DNA from: Neurospora tetraspora
Taxonomy: Eukaryota; Ascomycota; Sordariomycetes; Sordariales; Sordariaceae
Assembly (NCBI RefSeq): GCF_033439725.1
Contig: NW_026944387.1
Coordinates: 1,054,001-1,118,000, forward strand
Direction of reading: 5' to 3'
Length of the DNA stretch: 64,000 nt
Shown here piece after piece: positions 1 to 8,163 of this stretch. Positions within the stretch are counted from its first letter, which is position 1; the number at the start of each line of letters is the position of its first letter. The notes beneath the pieces were generated by a model. The model was not told the DNA's origin and did not search any database. It saw nothing but the letters and a program-made list of their open reading frames with translations. The position numbers were made by a program, and so were the translations under genes.

Positions 1-1067
1 GGTACGTGCAAATAGGGGCCCAAGAGATCATCGCCTTGCATATGCTCACTCTTCCTCGCCGCCCATCTCGGCGCCGTCTCGCCCTCCGCCAATTCAGAGT
101 ATCTGATAAGACTCACAGAATCATAAAACATGGAACCCCTTGTTTATCCCCACAACTTTCTCTCCGAAATCAATCCACAAGTCCACACTTTCCGCGAAGC
201 TCCATTCAGAGACTCCTCTCTTCCCACGTGGAGAAGATCTCAGCTCGTGGATCCCATCGTTTTCCTCTTGTTTAAGATCTCCCTTTCTTCATCTTTCCAC
301 CTTCCTTTCCCTTCCACGTTTTCTCTCTTTTTCTCTCTCTTGAACTTTATCATCAACCCCTCTTTTCTCCTGTATCACACGATACCTCGTGGCTTTTTTT
401 TGTTGCTGAACCGAACCGGCTCAAGGAAAATTCAAGGGTGTGACCAAGTCGTCCAGGTGACGTTGCCCTGCATGAAGGCTTATTGGGATGCCTTACAATC
501 GGCTTCCAGGCTATCGGATCGGGTAATACAGGAAGCTTAATAAAGCAGTGTGGTGGGTGTCAAGCTTTCAAGGCTCTTCTGGGCGGCGTGCGCCGAGGGT
601 GCTTTGGTGCTTGTCCGAAGCTTTAGCGCTCTTCCCCGCGCTGCTCGGCGCTGTGAGCCTGTGAGATGATCTTGTGGAATGGCTTGGATGATAGCGGGTT
701 GTGGGGTTTAACGTGCCGGGAGCCGACCTCTTTTTTCGACTTCACGATGTTTCTTGAAGTGAGTTTGAAGTCAAGGATTTTACTTCATGGAGTCTGTGAT
801 TTGGAAATGAAAATAATTTTCGAAATCAAATTTCAAGATTTCACGAAAACAATCTTTGGTGGGATCGTTTGAAACAAAAAACCACTGTTGGTTCTAACCG
901 ATGTACCTTACGTCCTCGCAACCACACGGTGCCGAACTGCCGTAGATTTCGACCTGTATGAAATTGTTGGATCTTTTGAGCTGACAAAGTGATGGGTATC
1001 GTTCATCTATTAACATCTCTCGTATTTTCACCTTTTCATTAATGCCACTTGCGTTCAGACACCACTA
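1..1067. other. non-coding stretch downstream of the PP2A activator gene
   Basis: No convincing gene is seen here. The left part has pyrimidine-rich runs (about 270-400) like those of fungal leaders or promoters, and 770-870 is locally AT-rich. Open frames in this stretch are short and lack compositional or family support. It must hold the 3' UTR of the minus-strand PP2A activator gene and may hold the upstream region of a gene beyond the left edge. Confidence 0.5.
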
Positions 1068-2911
1068 CTACTTAGCCCACGGCGCCTTCGTCACCGCAAA
1101 CTGATTACTCGCGGTCCCCGGCGTTCCGCTCGGGAACGACTCCGGCGGCGGAGGTCCCGTATTCGGGGCTCCTCCCGGCCCTCCACTAGGCTTGAATGGC
1201 GTGAACCTGTTCGCCGTAGATGGTCCAACTCCCGCTCCCGATGACCTTGCCCACGGCGCGGCCGTCATCGGGGGAGGCATGCCAGCCCCAGCTCCAGGTG
1301 CCTGCGCAGGAGCCTGAGCCCAAGGTGCCGCTGTCCCTGTCACACCCCCAGGCCCCGACGGTCTCTCCGTAGGAATACCCACACCACCAGTGACCGCAGC
1401 AGAAGCAGCCGAAGCAACCGGCTGATTCTGCATGTGTACGCTCTGGACGGGGACCCCCGCCTCCGGATCCTTCTCCCACTGGAACAGACTTCCAAAGGGG
1501 AAATGCTGCACAACGGGGAACTTGCTAAGCACCTCGGCGTTGAACATCTTGATCATGCCCTTGTTGATCTTGCCCCAGCCGTCCTTGATGCCGGAGACGT
1601 CAAACAGGATGGGGCTGTGTTCCCAAAAGGGACCCTTCTTGACGTCGTTGATGAAGCCGATGGCGGAGAAGTACATGTTTTCGGTGCGGTAGCGCTCGAC
1701 GGCAGTGGCTTTGGTGATGTCGCTGGGCTTGGGGGCGTTAGGGACGGAGCCCTCGAGGGGTGTGGGTTCGTTGGGCGAGGAGATGGGGCGGGTGTATTGC
1801 GCTGAGCCGAAGATGTAGGGGATGAAGGAGTGGTCGTCGAGACCCCAGACGCCGTGGGAGCCGGCTGGTTCGAGCGTGTAGGTTAGGATTAGACGGCGGA
1901 TGACGCGGAGGTAGCTGTCAGGTATCCGTCAGTATCGTAGGCTGGCGAGGGAAAGGGATAGACATACGGTTCAACAACTCCCAACACGATCCTCCTCTCA
2001 ACCTCCCCATCCTCATCATTCTCCTCTCCCTCAAACCCACCCAGCTTCCACAACCCACCGAGAAACATCATAAAGCTCAACTCATGTCCCGTCCCGTAAT
2101 CCAACCGTTGCGCACTCCCAAACCCACCCAGAAAATACGCCTTGAGCTCTTCCAAAGGCCCCACAACCTCTGGCTTCTGCTCATTTGTCTTCTTATCACT
2201 TTCTCCCTCTGTCTCGGTCTCGGTCTCCGTTTCCGTCCCCTCTTCCTCCTCTTTATTCTGTCTCTCCTCCTTGGTGGTACCCGCGCCCTCCCACCTTAAA
2301 ACCCCTCCCGGCAAATACTCCCTCAACAACCCATCCGCCCTGCTCTCCAACAACTTATACCACGTCCTAAAGCTCACATTACCAAACCGTCTCGGACCAG
2401 GATCAGGCGGCGCCTCGTCAATGATGGCTTCCACCTTCTTCAACAACCGCTGTAATTTCTGAATCGATTCGGGTTCCTGGTTATCTAACCCTCCTTCCCT
2501 AGAACTAGGCAAAGGGAACGTCTTGATCTCTTCCCTGGGCAGCAGCTGCTCATCCCTCTTCTTGCGTAGTAACTGGAGTTTGGCCGCTAGGGCGTCTTTG
2601 GGTGGTTCTTCATTGGCTTCCGCCTTCTGTTCGTCTGTGGGCTTGGGAGCTGTCGTAGGAGCTGCGGTAGACTTCTTGATGATTCGCGGAACGAGAGCGT
2701 GGTTGAGCTGGAGGATCCAAACGCAAATGTCGCGGTAGGCTTTGGAGGTTAGGAAGTGCGAGACGTCGGGGCCTTCGTTGATGCGCTTGGCTGGGCGGAG
2801 GAAGCGGTGGGGGGGGAGGGTGGAAGGGTTCAGGATTTCGAGCTTGGGGAGGGGTGGGAAGGTTGTTGGAGAGGAGCCGACGGGAGGCGGGGGTTTGAAT
2901 GTTGGATCCAT
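1068..2911 (-). CDS. rrd-1: PP2A phosphatase activator (PTPA/Rrd family)
   Basis: This is a peptidyl-prolyl isomerase-like activator of type 2A protein phosphatases, expected in cytosol and nucleus. Coding exons are 2911-1968 and 1914-1068 with one 53-bp intron (1915-1967); the join is in frame and gives 596 residues. The ATG at 2911 was chosen because the longer reading frame upstream begins with a TTG codon. Family blocks are clear: a [21 protein letters not shown] block near residue 60, [16 protein letters not shown] before the intron, and [20 protein letters not shown] just after it. The C-terminal 150 or so residues are a Pro/Gly/Ala-rich tail ending in KAPWAK; a tail of this kind is what I recall for the Rrd1 rather than the Rrd2 paralogue, so the symbol is an inference. 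An acidic Glu/Thr-Glu repeat sits around residues 240-270. Family assignment is firm. Confidence 0.93.
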
Positions 2912-3524
2912 GGTGGTCGTATTTCGTCTTCTGGAATAGACACGCGATCTGACTTGTTGTGATTTATGTTGTTGTTTGTTCAAAGGGAAGTTGTCAAGTG
3001 GGGGAAGAGCTATCCGAGGTGTACGCGTATCTTATGAGTTGGGCTCCGATAAGCGCTGGACCCCACTGTCGTCATAGGGGTTTGCGGGGAGCAGATTGGT
3101 GGGAAAGGGGCAGCCGGGGACACTCCATGTTGGCGTAAACAGAGCCCCGAGGTTCGGGCGAGGGTCACCCTTTGATCATCTAAGGGAGTATGGAAGATGG
3201 ATTGCTAGGGCAAAAACAGAATGTCACGAAAGGTCACCAAGTTGGTACAAAACCGAAACATGTCTTGCATTTGGCTATCCGCTGGGTATGATGCAATGCC
3301 GCTTCAAGAAAGCCAACAAATCCCGAGACATCATTGTGCGTTTTTGGATTGTTGTTTGAACCCTTCTCTCTCTCCTCTCTTCAAGCAGTCTTGCTAGGTT
3401 GCCCATCCTCCTCTTAAGACATCTCTATTAAGATATTATGTAACTACAAACCATGGTATTCGCTTTTGCGCCTCATCGCCAAGTCGTCATCAAGTTATTT
3501 GTGCTGTTTCTACCGCAACTCCAC
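2912..3524. other. intergenic: PP2A activator promoter and 3' flank of next gene
   Basis: No gene is seen. The right end carries the 3' UTR of the minus-strand Roadblock-like gene and the left end the promoter of the PP2A activator. An ACGCGT hexamer lies near 3024, about 110 bp before the start codon, but this motif is common by chance. Confidence 0.4.
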
Positions 3525-4478
3525 TCAAGGAGACCCTCCAAACCCAAGACCAATGCCCTCCTCCGGAACATGGAGCGTGCCTAGTCGCTCATCCAGCCAA
3601 CGCGCCAATTCCTCCACCTGTCTCCTCATTGCCCGGACGCTCGAGGCTGACGGACCGCGGGCGGCTGATGTGGCATTGTTAGCGGCGTTGGTGTTGCTGC
3701 CTTGACTGGTCGACGCAGACGGCGCCGTGTTGTTGGATGTGCTAAGGGGTGTGTTTTCCCCAGAAAGATCGGCTTCCCTCTTCGACCTCGCCGACGTCGC
3801 TGACGATGATGTAGGTGTCCGATGTGGCCCTGCGCGCAAGGGGAGATGGTGTTGGTGACCAGGGTCGAGATGTGGTGTCGGTGGCCCCTCTCCATTCGCT
3901 TCCGTCTCCCCTGGCTGTTTCCCATTGCCGTGTCCCTCTTCACCACCCATGCATATGAACAACATACCGCACCTCAGCCTTCTGATGACAAACACCAGCC
4001 CGTTGTCCATTTGCACCGTGACCGCCTGTCCAGGCACTGGCCGCGCCCTTAGCCCGCCTCCTCCTGCTGCGCCCCCCCTCGTTGTCCCAACTGTGCTCTG
4101 ACTAGCTGTGCTCCCTGTTGGACTCCCAATCACATGGTGGTCCTCTGCCGTATGCGCGTCGCCGCCACCGTATCCAGAGCCTGACGGGTGATGGAGTCCC
4201 CAAAGTGAAGCGGCCACGGCGCATTGTCGCCTCAGCGCGCTAGCGCTCAGCCCGTTACTAGCATGGGCGAGCAGTTTCCCCGCGGGGGTGGTCAGCGCCG
4301 CCGTTCGGATGTATGGCGAGAGGTTTGCGTGGAGGAAAGCGGTGACGCGCTTGCTGAGGAGCAGAGGCGGGGGAGGAGGCATCAGGTTGCTTATTGCCGT
4401 TGTAGTCGCCGGAGTGGGGTCTGGGGTCGAGGAGAAGGGTGGTGGAGCGCCAGCGCCAGGGGCGTTTGGAGGTGACAT
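3525..4478 (-). CDS. Roadblock/LC7-type protein resembling LAMTOR2, with low-complexity insertions
   Basis: This is a single-exon gene of 317 residues. The ATG at 4478 has a good context (ACA before ATG), and the open frame further upstream begins only with a non-ATG codon. Residues about 40-90 (SKRVTAFLHANLSPYIRTAA, then a GKLLAH strand and an alanine-rich helix ending AASLWGL) and a later block (VQMDNGLVFVIRRLRCGMLF) match the order of elements in the Roadblock fold of LAMTOR2/p14: helix, strand, helix with AxxASxxW, then two strands. The last helix may be VRAMRRQVEELARWLDERL near the C-terminus. The core is split by two Gly/Ser/Pro/His-rich insertions (about residues 92-150 and 185-275), making it much longer than the roughly 125-residue human protein. 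If right, it would act as a scaffold subunit for Rag GTPases and TORC1 at the vacuole. That role is inference; the fold match is by eye only. Confidence 0.6.
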   Translation of the reverse strand: MSPPNAPGAGAPPPFSSTPDPTPATTTAISNLMPPPPPLLLSKRVTAFLHANLSPYIRTAALTTPAGKLLAHASNGLSASALRRQCAVAASLWGLHHPSGSGYGGGDAHTAEDHHVIGSPTGSTASQSTVGTTRGGAAGGGGLRARPVPGQAVTVQMDNGLVFVIRRLRCGMLFICMGGEEGHGNGKQPGETEANGEGPPTPHLDPGHQHHLPLRAGPHRTPTSSSATSARSKREADLSGENTPLSTSNNTAPSASTSQGSNTNAANNATSAARGPSASSVRAMRRQVEELARWLDERLGTLHVPEEGIGLGFGGSP

Positions 4479-5336
4479 TGTCGGGGTATTTGAGAGCAAT
4501 GGATCGCGGTTATGCGCCGAGTATCGTTCGTGTAGATGAGGACGGTTCTTTCTGGACAAGATGATGTTTGGAAACAAAGAAAAGCGGCACAGAAGAGAGC
4601 GTGGAGTGATCGATCGTCCGTTGAGACACCCTTATCGCTGGGTGGGTTCGTTGTGTTGTTCAATGGAGCTTGGTGTCTCGCTGTTTGCGGGTCGGGGACG
4701 AACTGCCGTTGTTGGGGTCGGCGGATGTCCGAGGCGAGCTAGGTGCGTGAGGTACTACTAGGGCGGCACTTTTGAGCGCTTAATGAGGACGCTCTTGTCT
4801 CTTCAGTAGAGTTGTGTCGTCGGTATAGGTTTGTCCAGAGAGGTCGTGTAATCGTATGATGTTTGTCGAGCAATGGCACAAAGTCGCCTTGTTTCAATCC
4901 CGTCTTCACTGTCACAATTTAACGTTGCTTTGTGGAACTGGGAACAAGAGACCCGGAGATGGAAGCCGAGTGGTGGAGAAGGCGAGGGAGCGAGGTCACG
5001 GTAACTTATCGATAAGATAAGTGCTTCAAATTAGGTTTCCCCACAGCCTCGTTCCAGGGCTGTCGTCGAGGGTTAGGGTACCCCATGGTCTTCAATATCG
5101 TGCAACATGTGACTCGGGTCTAAATGAAGGCTCAGCATGCTATATACCATAATTCACGAGACAAGAAAAGAGGTCAACAAGTCATTTTGAAGAACGCAGA
5201 GAAAAAAGAAACCGGGAACTTGAATTGATGGTTCTCCACTTTGATTGGGGAAAACCGGGGCTACACAGTATCAACCCAGCAGCAGATCCTGGGGAAAAAG
5301 TCAAACGAACAAAAAGTCAGAGAAAAAAAGTCAGAG
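4479..5336. other. intergenic region upstream of the Roadblock-like gene
   Basis: No gene is supported. It holds the promoter of the minus-strand Roadblock-like gene. A short palindromic AT-rich element (CTTATCGATAAGATAAG) lies near 5004-5022; it contains GATAAG cores of the kind bound by GATA factors, but its role is unknown. Confidence 0.4.
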
Positions 5337-5349
5337 AAAAAACCAAAAA
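5337..5349 (-). terminator. RNA polymerase III oligo-T terminator of tRNA-iMet
   Basis: Immediately 3' of the tRNA on the minus strand there is a run of five T (5345-5349), then, after GG, a run of six T (5337-5342). Such T runs terminate RNA polymerase III. Confidence 0.75.
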
Positions 5350-5352
5350 GAT

Positions 5353-5424
5353 TAGCTGCAACTCGTTTCGATCGAGTGACCTCCGGGTTATGAGCCCGGC
5401 GCGCTTCCGCTGCGCCATGCAGCT
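5353..5424 (-). tRNA. initiator tRNA-Met (CAU)
   Basis: A 72-nt cloverleaf without an intron folds perfectly: acceptor AGCTGCA/TGCAGCT, D stem GCGC/GCGC, anticodon stem CCGGG/CCCGG with loop CTCATAA, T stem ACTCG/CGAGT, and discriminator A at 5353. The A1:U72 pair, three G:C pairs at the base of the anticodon stem, and the T-loop reading ATCGAAA instead of TTC are hallmarks of the eukaryotic cytosolic initiator. U33 is T, as in fungi, rather than C as in vertebrates. It delivers the first methionine to the 40S subunit with eIF2. It lies about 145 bp past the stop codon of the kinase-like gene on the same strand. Confidence 0.96.
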
Positions 5425-5500
5425 TCTAAACTGTTTGATGACAATCAGGCCCGAAACTACCCTTCTATATCTCAAACCAATGACCACATCTTACACATCT

Positions 5501-5559
5501 TGCATCCCCCTTTCCATCTTCCTGTTCACACATCTGCATCCCCCTTTCCATCTTCCTGT
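5501..5559. repeat. 25-bp direct repeat, two copies, period 34 bp
   Basis: TGCATCCCCCTTTCCATCTT followed by CCTGT occurs at 5501-5525 and again at 5535-5559, each preceded by ACACATCT. It sits in the 3' flank of the minus-strand kinase-like gene, just before its stop codon at 5569. Confidence 0.9.
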
Positions 5560-5568
5560 ATCTCCCAA

Positions 5569-7351
5569 CTACACATCCATAGGCCGACTGTTCTGCTGAG
5601 CCACCAAATTCCTCTTCGCCACAATCTCATTGTTCTTCCTGAACATCATATCGTCCGTCGCATCCTTGAACAGCTTGCCATCGGGTGTGGCCGTCTTCCA
5701 CTCCTCATACGCCTTCCAGGTGATCCTATCCAGAATATCACTGGCCGTCTTCTCATCGCTTCTATACTGCCTCAGAAGCAAGCCCACCAGCCCAGCCAGG
5801 TTCTTGGAGTACTTCCCGCGGGTACCGGTGTTGATGAGCTGGCCAATTTCCACCTCGTGATTCACGTCTTGGTAGTCGCAGGTCATGTGGGTGCAAGCCT
5901 TTTTCTTTTCGCCAGGGGCGCCGGTCAAAAACTGGACGTGGTGACACTTGCAGAGATGACACTCCTCCGGGACGGGTGGCAGGGGACGGCCGACCATCAT
6001 GTGGTAGAGGATGGTGCCGAGGGCGTAGAGGTCGTTGCCGCGGGTGTAGGGGCGTTTGGACTGTTGAGGTTGTTGGTTCGTTAGCATCACTCGCTTTACT
6101 TCCTACTTCACCATGACCATTGTCAAAGAAAAGAAAGAAACATACCGCATCAATCCCATCCCCTTCATCCTCCCATTCCATCCACCGATCCCTCAACTCC
6201 TTCTCGTCCACCACCTCCCCCCTCTCCATCGCCACCAGCGGCACCCTCTCAAACTCCTCCTCCTCATCCTGCGCCATCACCACCGCCGCACTAACATAAC
6301 AATTCTCGAACCCGCCCAGCTTCACTGCACCATACGTCTCCACGCCCCTCGGATGCTGCAAGTAGATATTCTCCGCCCTGACATCTCTGTGCAAGATAGG
6401 CAACCAATCCGGTTCTGTCTCCGGCGGTCCGTGAACCTTCCTCACCCTTTTGAACCCGCCGCTTCCTGTCACCGTCGAATCCTTCTCCACGCTTACCACG
6501 TCCCGCTTCCCTTCGTGCAAAAACATCAACGCGCGCAGAACTCCCAAGGCAACATGCCATACTAGACTCTCTGGTAAGAAACCCTCGCCTGGTTTGACTT
6601 GACTTGGTTTTCCTTCTGTCAACACCGTCCCCAATTCCTCTTTCCTAGGCAAACCCCCCTTTCCCTTCTTTTTCTTCTTTTCAACTCCCGTTGCTGCTTC
6701 CACATGTCCCCAAACAACACACTCCCCCACGCCCCCCCCATAAAACTCAATCAACCCCTTCAAGCTCCCCGCATCACACCAATCCCACACCAACCACCTT
6801 TCCGTCTTATCCACGCTCTTGCTCTTCTTCATCATCATCCCCCCCTTATCAAGGACCCCCGCCATCTGGCTCTGATTGACAAACCCAAACCCCCTGGACC
6901 CAAACACCGCCCCAACACCATCCACCACCCCACTCACCCACTCTCCATGCAAACTAACCAGATTCTCATGGTTCAACACCCTAGCCGCGGCCTCGGGGGC
7001 CCCGATCCCTTCTGAAGTCCCCCTGGCTCCAGCTGGTGATGCCTCCAACTGCACACCACCCTTCATCAACTCCCGAACCACGTTTGTGTCAACTTGTCCA
7101 CCTGCAGAGACACAAGGTGGCGAGAAGGTGGAGAATTGTTTATGGCTGCTCGCATAGGAAGGGTTGTTCAGCAAAGCGGAGGGCGAGGGGGTGCCGAGGA
7201 GGATGGCGCCGTCGGTGGAGCGGCGGATGAGGATGGCTTGGCCCTGGCCCTGGCCGGGTGAAAGGTTTTTGTGGAGGGTGTAGAGGGGGACGGTGGAGTT
7301 GGGAGTGGTGAGGGTGCTGGGGGGCGGAGGGGGTGTTGGGGGGGATGTCAT
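5569..7351 (-). CDS. degenerate protein kinase with Cys/His-rich insert
   Basis: Coding exons 7351-6146 and 6060-5569, with an 85-bp intron (6061-6145, GTATGT donor), give 565 residues. The ATG at 7351 is the first real start; the open frame upstream begins with TTG. Kinase features are a hinge-like block (RWLVWDWCDAGSLKGLIEF), a long helix with LRALMFLHEG, the catalytic-loop motif LHRDVRAENIYL near residue 319, and a C-lobe block GNDLYALGTILYHMMVGRPL after the intron. The DFG position reads KLGGFEN, so the metal-binding Asp appears replaced, and no clear glycine-rich loop is visible. Between about residues 430 and 462 is an insert with Cys and His (ECHLCKCHHV ... KACTHMTCDY) that could bind zinc. 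It is therefore probably a pseudokinase or divergent kinase; its substrate and partners are unknown. Confidence 0.75.
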
Positions 7352-7364
7352 TTTGTTTTGGGGG

Positions 7365-7428
7365 ATTGAGAGGTTGAGAGGTTGAGAGGTTGAGAGGTTG
7401 AGAGGTTGAGAGGTTGAGAGGTTGAGAG
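7365..7428. repeat. 8-bp tandem repeat (GTTGAGAG)n in the leader of the kinase-like gene
   Basis: Seven perfect copies of GTTGAGAG run from 7373 to 7428, with one degenerate copy (ATTGAGAG) before them. On the transcribed strand this is (CTCTCAAC)n ending 13 nt before the start codon at 7351, so it lies in the 5' leader. Confidence 0.95.
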
Positions 7429-8163
7429 GTGTTGGGTTGTGTGTTGGTGTTGATGATGGTTGTGGTTGTGGTTGTGGTGCCAAGTGTCGAAGCTGATGGT
7501 GATGTTTGTTTGTTTGTTTGCTTGTCTGGTTGAGCTGGTGTGGTGTTTTGCCGAAATAGAAGTTGTATCAACTTCGAGGTTGCTGCAGGATTTTGAAAGT
7601 CGAGGTTGTGTTAGGGGAAAAGGATTCAGGTGAAGATAGATAGAAGAAAAGGAAAAAAATAAGTTCCTCATTCATTGTCAATCGCCCGTGGTTTGTTCGT
7701 CGTTTCGTTCCAGATCCGGAAAGGGAACGAAGCTCCCTGGAGATGTCGGTTGCGGCAGCCCCTTTTCTTTGTCCACGACGCTGCATTGCTCAGTCCGGAG
7801 TCTTGGGAACAAAGCAGTGATTGCTCATTATCCATACTCACAAAAAGTCACAGGCGGCCTGGGAGCTCTTTGTTTCATCAGAGCCTGGGCAATTCGTTGC
7901 GCATTGTAATGTTACCATAAACTGAGAAGGACACAGCACTTGGGGAGATGCAGATGGCTCGCCCTGAAAATGATTTTTCAGTCAACCCATTCCAGAACAG
8001 GGGGTTGATGATATTGTAAGCTAACACGTGTTGACGCACCTCTATCATTCGAATCCCACAAATCATGAACATTAAATCCGCCGTGTATCATCAGTAATTG
8101 CCATGCTCGTCCGTATTCATCACTCCCATCCCAGTCCATTGCCCATACTGTAAAATAATCATA
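7429..8163. other. intergenic: promoter of the kinase-like gene
   Basis: No gene is seen. It contains a (GTTT)n-type stretch near 7505-7525 and runs of TGGTTGTGG near 7455-7480, then the 3' flank of the minus-strand AT-hook/Myb-like gene. Confidence 0.4.

Noticed and set aside
2912-2983. A 24-residue N-terminal extension of the PP2A activator
   Set aside because: It would start at TTG; the ATG at 2911 fits the family start.
7349-7483. A longer N-terminus for the kinase-like protein with an (NLSTSQPL)n repeat
   Set aside because: The upstream frame begins with TTG, and the repeat is the translated 8-bp microsatellite; the first ATG is at 7351.
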